A DNA stretch of 64,000 nt, taken from the NCBI GenBank assembly GCA_020160755.1, contig JAIUPN010000014.1:62001-126000 (forward strand). Reading direction: 5' to 3'. Below the pieces are notes generated by a model. The model saw only the letters and a list, made by a program, of their open reading frames with translations. It was not told where the DNA came from and ran no database searches. Origin of the DNA: Pseudomonadota bacterium. Its GTDB lineage: Bacteria; Pseudomonadota; Alphaproteobacteria; Sphingomonadales; Sphingomonadaceae. The translations under genes were made by a program, and so were the position numbers. This document shows, piece by piece, positions 49,001 through 58,800 of this stretch. Position 1 is the stretch's first letter; the number at the start of each line of letters is the position of its first letter.

Positions 49001-50982
49001 CAGTTGACCGTCACGTCGAAGGCGACCGCCATCGCGTTCGCGGGAAGCAGCGTCGGCGTCGTCGCGGCGACGGTTGCGCCGCTGATCGAGGCCCCGAACG
49101 GGTCGCTTTCGTCGGCGCCGCTCGCATTGTCGTCCTCGACCGTTACGGCGCCCGCGCAGCTCGTGCCGCTGCGCAGCGAACCCGGAACGAAGGCCGTGCT
49201 CGCGGGCAGTGCGTCGGCGACATTGACGCCGGTCGCGGTGCCGCTGCCATTGTTGGTGACGAGGATGCAGTAACGCATCGTCGCGCCGGGGATCGCCTTG
49301 GGATTGGTCGCGCCATTCACCGGATCGCTGACGACGCTGCTCGTCTTCGCGATCGTCAGGTTGGTGGTCGGGCGGCAGAATGTGATGTCGTGTATCGCGG
49401 CGCCCTGCTGCCCCGGATCGGCAGGTGCGAGGCCGTGGCTGCCATAGGTAATGACGATGGTGTCGACCGGCGCGGCAAAGGTCACCACGACGTTCCCGTT
49501 GGCGCTGCCGTCGGCCGAAGTGGCGTCGCCATAAGCGCTGTTGCCGATGACATAATTGCTGATGCCATTGGTGAGCGTGGGCGTGACGGGAGCGCCGTTG
49601 AAACTGCCCATAACGGTCAAGCGGTCGGCGAACTGCCCGGCGGCATAATCGATGTCGAACACGCGGAACTGCACGCCCGGCACCGCGGTCGGCAAGGCGA
49701 TCGTCGAGGTGATCGCGCCCGCCTGGCTGGTGAAATCGGCGATTTCGAATATCGAAAATTGCGCAGGCGCAAGCCCGCCGGTGACAACATTCTGGCGTGT
49801 CGGCGACTGGCCGCCATAGGTGGCGTTGTTGAGGAAGGCCCCGCCGCTGATCGCGATGTTGAAATTCATCGTGCCGATTGCGGTCAGGGCATAGCTGCCG
49901 CTTGTCGTCCCCGCGGACCAGCTGACGCTGTCCCAGTCGTGCACCGTCGTGCCGACCGGGCAGACGAGCGTCGGCGCCGTGCCCGCGACGCGGGTGCCCG
50001 ACACAGTGAAGCTCGCGCTGTCAGTATCATCCTCACCCGCGGCGGCATTGCCGGCGGTCGAATCGGGGTCGAACGCCGACGAGGCGCTGATCTCGGCGAT
50101 ATTGGTGACGCTCGCTCCCGCGGTCGCGGTCACGGTGCCGGAAATCGTCAGCGTCCGCGTCGTACCCGGCGGGATGCTGCCGACGGTCCAGACGCCGGTC
50201 GTGCTGTTATAGCTGCCGAAGCCTGCGGCACTGGTGAAGGTGAAGCCCGCGGGCAGCGTGTCCTGCACCGCGACGCCGGTCGCGGTCAGCGTCGATGCGC
50301 CCGCGTTGGTGACACTCAGCACATAATCGATGCTGGTCCCGGACGCCGGCGCAGCATTGCTCACCGACTTGGTCATCGACAGGTCGGCGTAGGGCGAAGC
50401 CGGCACCGTCGTCAGCGTCAGGTCGGACCGCGTGAAGGCGCCGCTGTCGCCGTTCAGCGAATCGCAGATGGTGAGCTGCCAGGTGCCCGCCGAACCCTGT
50501 CCGTTGAAGCTTGCGAGCGAACCTTCGGGACGGAACGTCCGTTGATAGGGGGGGGCTGCGGTCGTGTTGTCGTTTGTGGTATGCGTCGTGATGCTCGCCG
50601 CTGCACTATCGTCGAACAGGACGTTCAGATTGTCGGCCGACGTCCCGACATTGGTGATCAGGTTGACCACTGTTCCCGCCGGCGAGATCAATGTGGCGCG
50701 CACGTCGCCGCGATAGCTGTGCGTGAACTGGACGCCGATATTGACGTCGGTGACTTGCGCGTTGGCTGCGACGGTGAAACTCCGCACCATCGGGCCGGTG
50801 CACGATGTTGCGCTTTCGCTGATCGTGCCGGTCGTCGTGTTGCTGTAACTGCTCGTGGTCTGTGCGGCGGCGGGATTCGCGGCCAGCCCGAAGGCCAGCC
50901 AGACAAGCATGATACATGCTCGCACAGACTGCAAACACTGGCCCCCACGCCAGCGGTATCGGCTCTGGTCCCGCCGTTGCAT
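49000..50982 (-). CDS. Secreted modular protein with P-domain and DUF11 repeats
   Basis: A 660-residue exported protein. Behind the signal peptide (cleavage near AAAQTTS) a proprotein-convertase P-domain is seen (about 42-165: VTDVNIGVQFTHSYRGDVRA, LISPAGTVVNLI, GTWQLTICDSLNGDSG). It is followed by a DUF11 domain (ADLSMTKSVSNAAPASGT, VQDTLPAGFTFTSA), a middle beta domain and a second DUF11 (SDPVNGATNPKAIPGA, VADALPASTAFVPGS). The last DUF11 resembles the one in the downstream gene. Together they form a two-gene operon. The alternative start at 50910 would shorten the n-region. Confidence 0.75.
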   Translation of the reverse strand: MQRRDQSRYRWRGGQCLQSVRACIMLVWLAFGLAANPAAAQTTSSYSNTTTGTISESATSCTGPMVRSFTVAANAQVTDVNIGVQFTHSYRGDVRATLISPAGTVVNLITNVGTSADNLNVLFDDSAAASITTHTTNDNTTAAPPYQRTFRPEGSLASFNGQGSAGTWQLTICDSLNGDSGAFTRSDLTLTTVPASPYADLSMTKSVSNAAPASGTSIDYVLSVTNAGASTLTATGVAVQDTLPAGFTFTSAAGFGSYNSTTGVWTVGSIPPGTTRTLTISGTVTATAGASVTNIAEISASSAFDPDSTAGNAAAGEDDTDSASFTVSGTRVAGTAPTLVCPVGTTVHDWDSVSWSAGTTSGSYALTAIGTMNFNIAISGGAFLNNATYGGQSPTRQNVVTGGLAPAQFSIFEIADFTSQAGAITSTIALPTAVPGVQFRVFDIDYAAGQFADRLTVMGSFNGAPVTPTLTNGISNYVIGNSAYGDATSADGSANGNVVVTFAAPVDTIVITYGSHGLAPADPGQQGAAIHDITFCRPTTNLTIAKTSSVVSDPVNGATNPKAIPGATMRYCILVTNNGSGTATGVNVADALPASTAFVPGSLRSGTSCAGAVTVEDDNASGADESDPFGASISGATVAATTPTLLPANAMAVAFDVTVN

Positions 50983-51069
50983 GACGCCGCTATGGCGTCC
51001 GCATAGCTAATATCCGGTTAAAATCGGTGACTTGGCCGCATTTCTGTTCGGCCGTGGGACAGAATTTCG

Positions 51070-51816
51070 TTATGCGTCCGACCAGTCGCCATGCTGCGCC
51101 ATCCACAGGCTGACCGCGGCGATCGCGGCGGTTTCGGCGCGCAGGATACGCGGGCCGAGCGTGATCCGGCGCACCGCGGCGTGCGCCACCAGCATATCGC
51201 GCTCGCGTGTCGTGAAGCCGCCTTCGGGCCCCGTCAGGATCGCCGCGGGCGCGGGGGCTGCGATGTCCGCGAGCGGGACCCCGCCCGCCTCGTCGGCGAA
51301 CAGCAGCGCACGGTCGGCCGGCCAGTCCTTCAATAGCTGCGGCAATTTGACGGGTTCGGCGATCGTCGGAAGCGCGGTGCGTCCGCATTGTTCGCACGCC
51401 TCGATGATCTGCGCTTCGATCCGCTCCTGCTTGACGCGCTCGACGATCGTGCGCTCGGTGATCACCGGTTGCAACCGCGCCACGCCCAGTTCGGTCGCCT
51501 TCTCGATGATCCAGTCGAGGCGCGCTTTCTTTACCGGCGCAAAGCAAAGCCAGAGGTCGGGAACCTTCTCGATTGCGCGCATCTGACGCTCGATGCGCAG
51601 CGTCAGCGATCGCTTCGCCGTGTCGGCAATGATCGCCAGCCACTCGCCGCTGCGATTGTCGAAGAGGAGGACCGGGTCGCCCGCCTTCATTCGCATGACG
51701 CCGAGCAGATAATGTGCGGCGGCACCGTCGATCAGCGGGGCGGCATCGGGTCCCAGCGGGAAATCGACAAACAGGCGGGGCGTGCTGGCGGGCGGCCAGG
51801 CGGGAGTCGCGGGCAT
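51070..51816 (-). CDS. rsmE: 16S rRNA (uracil1498-N3)-methyltransferase
   Basis: SPOUT-class methylase of helix 44 in 16S rRNA. The 248-residue protein has the N-terminal PUA-like part (RLFVDFPLG, AHYLLGVMRMKAGDPVLLFD) and the knotted C-terminal domain with KKARLDWIIEKATELGV, ILTGPEGGFTTRERDML and LGPRILRAETAAIAAVS, the SAM-binding trefoil-knot motifs. It stands alone between the secreted pair and the Tad genes. Confidence 0.95.
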   Translation of the reverse strand: MPATPAWPPASTPRLFVDFPLGPDAAPLIDGAAAHYLLGVMRMKAGDPVLLFDNRSGEWLAIIADTAKRSLTLRIERQMRAIEKVPDLWLCFAPVKKARLDWIIEKATELGVARLQPVITERTIVERVKQERIEAQIIEACEQCGRTALPTIAEPVKLPQLLKDWPADRALLFADEAGGVPLADIAAPAPAAILTGPEGGFTTRERDMLVAHAAVRRITLGPRILRAETAAIAAVSLWMAQHGDWSDA

Positions 51817-52017
51817 CGCTGCGCGATAGCAGAAGGCGATATTTTGTGCATCCTTTGCCGCGGGGCGATCCCCTGTGTCCCGTTCCGGGTCAAATTCGCC
51901 GGTGTCAGCCGTCGCAGCCGCCCCGGATTAGCATTTTGGTAAGCAGTCCTCCCCTAGTGCGAGAATACCAGCGGCCCATCTGGTGGGGCGTGCCGCGGGC
52001 CGAAGAGGGGTTAAACC

Positions 52018-53631
52018 ATGCGAGGGACCGTATTGAGCCGCTTGCGGCTCGGCACCAAAAAGCTTCTGCGCGATCAGGGCGGCAACGCCCTGATGCTGAC
52101 GGCTGCCGCCGTCGTGCCGGTGATCGGGATCGTCGGTTCGGCAGTCGACATCGGCCGCGCCTATATGGCCCAACTGCGCTTGCAGCAGGCCTGCGATGCC
52201 GGGGTGCTTGCCGGCCGCCGCGCGATGGCGGGCGGGGACTATGCCGACCCCCAGAAGGCCGAAGCGAACAAGATGTTCAACTTCAACTTCCCGACCGACG
52301 TCTACGGCAGCAAGAATATCAGCTTCACTTCGACGGCGAGCGTCAGCAAGACAGACGTCAACGGCGTCGCCAGCGCGATCCTGCCGTCGGCGATCATGTT
52401 CATGTTCGGGACCGATCAGTTCAATCTGACGGCGAACTGCGCCGCCAAGCTCGAAATTTCCAACACCGACGTGGTCCTCGTGCTCGACGTCACCGGGTCG
52501 ATGGAGTCGAAAAATCCGGGCGATTCGGATTCGAAAATCGTCGGGCTGCGCAACGCGGCGATGGTGTTCTTCGATACGCTGACCAAGGCCGAGATCGGCG
52601 ATGGACGGTTGCGCTTCGGGATCGTTCCGTACAGCGGCACGGTCAATGTCGGCGCCATTCTGAACACCGCCAATCCGGCGTGGATTTCCGATTCGGTGAC
52701 GGTGCCTTCGCGCACGCCGCTCTACAGATCCAACGGAACCTTCAGCCAATATCGCTACGAAAACCGCACCTTCAATGTTTCGGGCGGCAAGGGCGGTGCG
52801 AACATGACCTTCAACACCGGGACGAACGGCGCCGATCTCACGTCCAACTGGGACGGCTGCATCATGGAGCGCAAGACCACCACTTTCAACAAGAGCACGA
52901 CCGCGCCGGCCGACGCGTACGACATGGACGTCAACATGGTGCCGACGTCGAACGACGACACCAAATGGAAGATGTTCCTCGCCGATTTTGCTTATAGCCG
53001 CTCGGGTTCGGCTACCAGCGACAGCACGAGCAACAACACCAGCTTTGGCAAGGCGGCCGAGGACCCGGACGTCGATACCGGCGCCTGCCCTGTCCCCGCG
53101 ATGAAGCTGACCGAGATGGACGATGCGGGCAAGCAGAAGTTCAAGGACAAGATCGCCGAGCTGAAGCCGCAGGGCTTTACCTACCATGATTCGGGGATGG
53201 CGTGGGGCGCACGCCTCATCTCGCCCACCGGCCTCTTCGCGACCGAGAACAGCACGGTGACGAACAAGCGTCCGATCAGCCGGCACATCATCTTCATGAC
53301 CGACGGTGCGATGACCGCGCCGCGCGCCAATTTCTCGCACCAGGGCCAGGAACGCGTAATTACGCGGATCGGCGCGTCGGATGATGGCGACGCGGTCGAT
53401 CGCCACAACAACCGCTTCGAGCAATTGTGCGCCAGGGCCAAGAACATGCCCGTGGGCCAGAATGACGCGCCGGTGGTCATCTGGGTGATCGGGTTCGGCG
53501 TGACGCTGAACGACCAGCTCACCCGGTGCGCGACGACTGGCAAAGCCTATCAGACGGGCAGCAACAAGAAGCTCGAAGGCATATTCCAGTCGATTGCCGA
53601 TCAGATTTCGCGCCTGAGGCTGTCGCAATGA
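52018..53631 (+). CDS. TadG-like pseudopilin/pilus-assembly protein with vWA domain
   Basis: A 537-residue protein with the Flp/TadG N-terminus: a short basic stretch, then DQGGNALMLTAAAVVPVIGI as prepilin-like hydrophobic helix, and VDIGRAYMAQLRLQQACDAG. A von Willebrand A domain follows with the MIDAS motif LVLDVTGSMESKN (about residue 157) and HIIFMTDGAM later. TadG sits in the envelope and is linked with tight-adherence (Flp) pili. Start with AGAGGGGTTAAACC before the ATG. Confidence 0.88.
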   Translation: MRGTVLSRLRLGTKKLLRDQGGNALMLTAAAVVPVIGIVGSAVDIGRAYMAQLRLQQACDAGVLAGRRAMAGGDYADPQKAEANKMFNFNFPTDVYGSKNISFTSTASVSKTDVNGVASAILPSAIMFMFGTDQFNLTANCAAKLEISNTDVVLVLDVTGSMESKNPGDSDSKIVGLRNAAMVFFDTLTKAEIGDGRLRFGIVPYSGTVNVGAILNTANPAWISDSVTVPSRTPLYRSNGTFSQYRYENRTFNVSGGKGGANMTFNTGTNGADLTSNWDGCIMERKTTTFNKSTTAPADAYDMDVNMVPTSNDDTKWKMFLADFAYSRSGSATSDSTSNNTSFGKAAEDPDVDTGACPVPAMKLTEMDDAGKQKFKDKIAELKPQGFTYHDSGMAWGARLISPTGLFATENSTVTNKRPISRHIIFMTDGAMTAPRANFSHQGQERVITRIGASDDGDAVDRHNNRFEQLCARAKNMPVGQNDAPVVIWVIGFGVTLNDQLTRCATTGKAYQTGSNKKLEGIFQSIADQISRLRLSQ

Positions 53632-54227
53632 CCCGGCGGTTCACCGACCTCGCGCGGGGTCTCCGGGGGCATCAGCGTGGCACCGCGATCACCGAGTTCG
53701 CGCTGACCGCGCCGCTCTTCCTGCTCCTCCTGATGGGCATCTTCGACTATAGCTGGCAATTCTATGCCCGGCAGGTTTTGCAGGGGGCCGTCGCGAAGGC
53801 CGCGCGCGATTCGACGCTCGAAGGCAATGCCGCAAGCCAGACCGCGCTTGACGACAAGGTCCGCACGGCGGTCAAGAATGTGTTCGGCGACGCGACCGTG
53901 ACTTTTACGCGCCAGACCTACGACAGCTTCGACGCGGTCGGCAAACCCGAACCGTTCAAGGACAAGAACGGCAACAACAGCTACGACGCCGGCGAATGCT
54001 TCGAGGATATCAATGCCAATGGCAGTTGGGACGCCGACCGCGGCCGCAGCGGCAACGGCGGTGCGGACGATGTCGTTCTCTATACCGCATCGATGGAGTT
54101 CAACCGCATCCTGCCGGTGTGGAAGATGCTGGGGCAGCCGCAAATGACGATACTCAAGCAGTCGACGGTGCTGCGCAACCAGCCCTACAACGCCGGCGCA
54201 AACGCCAATCCGGTGAAATGCACATGA
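53628..54227 (+). CDS. TadE-like pseudopilin with calcium-binding-like loops
   Basis: A 199-residue TadE-family protein: HQRGTAITEFALTAPLFLLL carries the conserved Glu at +5 of the hydrophobic helix, followed by DYSWQFYARQVLQGAVAKAA. Residues 112-145 contain an insert with two acidic loops, DKNGNNSYDAGECF and DINANGSWDADRG, which look like Ca-binding DxNxDG loops of the dockerin/thrombospondin-3 type. The ATG overlaps the TadG stop (ATGA). Confidence 0.85.
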   Translation: MTRRFTDLARGLRGHQRGTAITEFALTAPLFLLLLMGIFDYSWQFYARQVLQGAVAKAARDSTLEGNAASQTALDDKVRTAVKNVFGDATVTFTRQTYDSFDAVGKPEPFKDKNGNNSYDAGECFEDINANGSWDADRGRSGNGGADDVVLYTASMEFNRILPVWKMLGQPQMTILKQSTVLRNQPYNAGANANPVKCT

Positions 54228-54883
54228 TCGCCCGGCTGATCCGGATACGCCGCGCGATGGCGCGCCTGTGGCGCGATTGCCGCGCGACGGTGATGGTCGA
54301 AATGGCCTTTGCCATTCCGTTCCTCGTGCTGGTCGGCTTTGCCGGTCTGGAAATCGCCAATCTGACGCTGACCAAGACGCGGATCAGCCAGATCGGCCTC
54401 AGCGCCGCGGACAATGCATCGCGCATCGCATTCGGAAGCGCCCTGTCGCAACCCTCTATCCGCGAGATCGACATCAACGAGGTGTTCACGGGGGTCGAAG
54501 AACAGGCAAAGGGGCTGAATTTTGCGACCAACGGGCGCATCATCCTCTCCAGCCTCGAACAGAATGCCGATGACGGGCAGTGGATTCACTGGCAACGTTG
54601 CTATGGCACCCTCAACGTCGCTTCCGAATATGGCCCGCAAGGGACGGGCGCGACGGGAACCGATTTCGCCGGAATGGGACCGGCTGGCAAGGAGGTTACG
54701 GCCGCGACGGGGACGGCGGTGATGTTCGTCGAGATCGTCTATGATTACGAGCCCCTGCTCTATGGCAAGGCGCTCGGAAAGCAGCGGATACGGTCGACGG
54801 CGGCTTTCAATATTCGCGAAGGACGCGACCTTTCGCAGGTCTATAATCCCTCGCCGTCGGTGACTGTTTCGTCCTGCCCCTGA
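54224..54883 (+). CDS. TadE-like pseudopilin
   Basis: A 219-residue protein with basic N-terminus and prepilin-like helix VMVEMAFAIPFLVLVGFAGLE with the conserved Glu, then IANLTLTKTRISQIGLSAAD, typical of TadE. The rest is a beta-rich globular domain with two cysteines (QRCYGTL, SSCP at the very end). The ATG overlaps the previous stop; another in-frame ATG lies at 54218. The three genes are one operon; no prepilin peptidase, secretin or ATPase genes are in the window. Confidence 0.82.
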   Translation: MIARLIRIRRAMARLWRDCRATVMVEMAFAIPFLVLVGFAGLEIANLTLTKTRISQIGLSAADNASRIAFGSALSQPSIREIDINEVFTGVEEQAKGLNFATNGRIILSSLEQNADDGQWIHWQRCYGTLNVASEYGPQGTGATGTDFAGMGPAGKEVTAATGTAVMFVEIVYDYEPLLYGKALGKQRIRSTAAFNIREGRDLSQVYNPSPSVTVSSCP

Positions 54884-54953
54884 TCGCGGGCGGCCGCCGG
54901 ATCGAATCAGCCATTTATCGCGGGCCCGGCGGCTGCTACACGCGCCGCTGCCG

Positions 54954-55862
54954 ATGACTGCCACTCACCCTCCCGACAGCCAGCTTCGCGGTTTCGTGGC
55001 CATGCTACCATCCGCGGCGCAGCCCTATGCGCTGCTCGCGCGGCTCGACCGGCCGATTGGCTGGTGGCTGCTTTATTGGCCGTGCGCGTGGGCGCTGGCG
55101 CTCGGCGGCGGCGCCGTCAGCCACTGGCCGCTGTTTCTCTGGCTCCTCGCCGGTGCGATCGCGATGCGCGGCGCGGGCTGCGTCTATAATGATATCGTCG
55201 ACCGCGACCTCGATGCGAAGGTTGCGCGCACCGCGTCGCGCCCGGTCGCAAGCGGCGCGGTGTCGGTGCGAAATGCGCTGTTGTGGACCCTGCTGCTGTC
55301 GCTCGTCGGTTTACTGGTGCTGCTCCAGTTGCCGCGCCCGGCGCAGATCGTCGCGCTCGGCAGTCTGATCCTCGTTGCGGGCTATCCGTTCATGAAGCGG
55401 ATCACCTGGTGGCCGCAGGCGTGGCTGGGCCTCGTCTTCAGCTGGGGAGCGCTTGTCGCGTGGATCGCGGTGGGCGGACCCGACGGGCTGGCGCTGCCGT
55501 TGCTTTATGCGGGCTGCATCGCATGGGTGATCGGATACGACACCATCTATGCGCTCCAGGATATCGAGGACGATATGCTGATCGGCGTGAAGTCGAGCGC
55601 GCGTGCGATGGGGCGCCATGTGAAGGGCGGCGTCGCGATGTGCTACGCGCTCGCGCTCGCCTGCTGGGGCGGCGCCTTGTGGGCGGTGCGGCCCGACCCG
55701 CTGGTGCTGATCGCGTTACTCCCCGCCGCGGTTCACCTCACGGGGCAGGTGGTGACGCTCGATCCGGCGAACGGCGAGGATGCGCTCGCGAAGTTTCGCA
55801 GCAACCGTTTCGCCGGCCTCCTGATCTTTGCCGCGATGCTGGTGGTCGGCAGCGCACCCTGA
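54954..55862 (+). CDS. ubiA: 4-hydroxybenzoate polyprenyltransferase
   Basis: Integral membrane prenyltransferase of ubiquinone synthesis. The 302-residue protein has about eight helices and both Asp-rich motifs: NDIVDRDLDAKVARTASRP (first) and YDTIYALQDIEDDMLIGVKS (second), which bind the Mg-diphosphate of the prenyl donor. RLDRPIGWWLLYWPCAW is the family N-terminus. It is separated from ubiE/ubiB by 45 kb. It converges with smc with only 3 bases between stops. Confidence 0.96.
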   Translation: MTATHPPDSQLRGFVAMLPSAAQPYALLARLDRPIGWWLLYWPCAWALALGGGAVSHWPLFLWLLAGAIAMRGAGCVYNDIVDRDLDAKVARTASRPVASGAVSVRNALLWTLLLSLVGLLVLLQLPRPAQIVALGSLILVAGYPFMKRITWWPQAWLGLVFSWGALVAWIAVGGPDGLALPLLYAGCIAWVIGYDTIYALQDIEDDMLIGVKSSARAMGRHVKGGVAMCYALALACWGGALWAVRPDPLVLIALLPAAVHLTGQVVTLDPANGEDALAKFRSNRFAGLLIFAAMLVVGSAP

Positions 55863-55865
55863 GGG

Positions 55866-58800
55866 CTATTCGGCTGCGAGCAGTTCCTCGGCGCCGCCAA
55901 GGTCGACCGAGACGAGGCGGCTGATCCCGCGCTCGACCATCGTTACCCCGAACAGGCGGTGCATACGTGCCATCGTCACCGCATTGTGGGTGACGATCAG
56001 GTAGCGTGTGTTGGTTTCGCGCGCCATGCGGTCGAGCAGGTCGCAGAAGCGCTCGATATTCGCATCGTCGAGCGGGGCGTCGACTTCGTCGAGGACGCAG
56101 ATCGGTGCGGGGTTGGTCAGGAACAGGCCAAAGATCAGCGCGACCGCGGTCAGCGCCTGCTCGCCGCCCGACAGCAGGGTCAGCGTGCCGAGCCGCTTGC
56201 CCGGCGGCTGTGCCATGATTTCGAGCCCCGCCTCGAGCGGATCGTCCGAATCGACCAGCTCGAGATGCGCCTGCCCGCCGTTGAACAGGGTGGTGAACAG
56301 GCGCTGGAAATGGGTGTTCACGGCCTCGAAGGCCGCGAGCAGGCGCACGCGGCCTTCGCGGTTGAGATTGCCGATCGACCCGCGCAGCCGATGGACGGCT
56401 TGCGTCAGCTCCTCGATCTCGGCGGCGTTCTTCTCGCGTTCGGTATCGAGTTCGACCAGCTCGTCGGCGGCGACGAGGTTGACCGGACCGAGCCGTTCGC
56501 GGTCGGTGATCAGCCGGTCGTGCTGCGTCGACTCGGCACTGGCGTCGCCGACGCTTGCGCTTTCGAACCCGGCCTTTTGCGGCAGCAGCGGCGGCGGGCA
56601 TTCGAAGCGTTCGCCCGACAAGCGCCCCATTTCGATGCGGCGAAGTTCGGCATTTTCGGAGCGCGCGACGGCGCCCGCGCGCGTCTCACGCGCGGTGGAA
56701 ACGCGCTCGCGGATTGCGCCCAGCGCGGTTTCGGCCTCGCGCAGCGCGGCTTCGGCGGCGCGTTCCTGCGCTTCGGCGGCGGCGACCTTTTCGCGCAGCG
56801 CAGCCTGTTGCGCTTCAGCGGCGGCGCGCTGTTCGGCGAGTTTCGCGGGCGCATCGGCAAGCTTGGCCGCTTCGGCGGCGAGCGTGTCGGCGCGCTTGTC
56901 CATCTCGGTCACGCGCCGCGCTGCTTCGCCCGCGCGCGCCTTCCAGCTCTTGATCTCGGCGCTGACGACCGCCTGCCGTTCGCTGAGGCCTGCGAGGGTG
57001 CGCTCGTGCGCTGCCAGTGCGTCACGCGCGGTTCCGGCGTCGGCGCGTGCGCGTTCGGCCGCCTGCTCTTCGGCTTCGAGCGCCGCGCGCGCGATACTGT
57101 CGTCGGGCAGTGTGGCGAGTGCGGCTTCGTGTGACGCGAGCGTTTCGGCGGCTTCTTTGGCGGCTTCGGCGATCTCGGCGAGGCGCCGGTCGAACAGCGC
57201 GGCGGCGTCGCGGTGCCGGTCGAGCGCGGCCTGCGCCTGATCCGCGGCGCGCAGCGCGGTCCGGCGCGCCTCGTCGGCAGCGGAGAGCGCCTTGCGTGCC
57301 GCCGCGGCGGCTTCGGTGAGTTCGGATGCCCTTGCCGCGGCGGCGTCGCGGCGGTCGCGTAGTTCCTGCACCCCCAGTTCGACCTGCGGGCGCTGCGCCG
57401 CGAGTGCGTCGAGGCGATTCTGGCGCTGTAGCCGCTCGGTCGCGGTCGCGCCGTCGCCGCGCGTGACGAAGCCGTCCCAGCGGCGCATCACGCCGTCGAT
57501 GGTAACGAGGCGCTGACCGACCGCGAGTGGCTGGCCAGCGTCGGTTTGGGCAACTGCGACCTGACCCAGGCGACGGGTGAGTGCGGCGGGTGCTTTCACA
57601 TATTCGGCAAGCGGGCTGGTGCCGGCCGGCAGCGCGGGGTCGTCCTTCGCCGCATCGGCGCCACCCCAACTGCGTGCCGCGTCCTTGTCCGTACCGGCAT
57701 CGAGGTCGTCGCCGAGCGCGGCAGCGAGCGCGGCTTCGTAACCCGGCGCCACGCGAAGCTGGTCGAGGACGCGGTTTCCGTCGCTGCGCGCAGTAGCCAG
57801 CGCGCGTTCGAGCGTCGTCGCTTCACCCTCAAGCGCCGCCAGCGCGGCGCGCGCTTCGGCGAGTCCCGCCTCGACGCCTGCGAGGTCCGCGGCTGTCGCT
57901 TCGCGACCGGCCTCGGCCTCATGCAATGCCGCTTCGGCGGCGGCGATCGCCGCTTCGGCCGCTTCGGCGGTTTTCACGCTTTCGGCGTGCTTCGCGGCGA
58001 GCGCGGTGCTGTCGCCCAGCGCCGCGATCTCGGCGTCGACGCGCGCCTTGTCGCCGGCAACGCGGTGCACGGCGGCTTCGGCACTGTCGCGCGCGGACAC
58101 CGCAATACGCCGGTCGGCCGCCTCGCTTGCGGCCCTGGCGCGCGCCTGCGCCAGTGCCACCTCGGCATCGCGCAGTCGCGCTTGTGCCGCGAGATTGGCT
58201 TCGGCGAGGGCGGTTTTTCCGGCGTCGTGCCCGGCGATGTCCTGTGCCAGCGATTTGCTTTCGGCGTCGAGTGCGGTCAGCGCGCCATGCGCTTCGCGTG
58301 CGAGCTCGCCTTCATGCGCGCGGTCATCGGCGATGCGGCGTTGCTGCGTCGCCAGATCTTCGAGCCGTTGCCGCGCCGCACGCTCCTCGCCCTGAAGGCG
58401 TACCTGCGTTGCGGTTGCTTCGGCGAGGGCATCGCGCTGCGTCTGTGCATCGCTGCGCGCCGCGGCGACGCGCGTTGCAACCTCGGTCTGCGCCTTCGAT
58501 ACGGTTTCGAGCTCGTTCTGCGCCGTCTTGACCGCGGCTTCCGCGGCGTCGGCATCGCGGCGCGCCTGATCGGCGGCGGCGGCGGCGTCGCGCCAGCGCG
58601 CATAGATCAGCCGTCCTTCGGCGACGCGGATATCATCGCTGAGTTTCTTGTATTTCTCCGCCGCGCGCGCTTGCCGCCGCAGCGCGTTGGCGCGCACCTC
58701 CATGTCGGCGACGATTTCGGAGAGGCGGGTGAGGTTGGTTTCGGTCGCGCGCAGCTTTTGCTCGGCGTCCTTGCGGCGGACGTGCAGCCCGGCGATGCCC

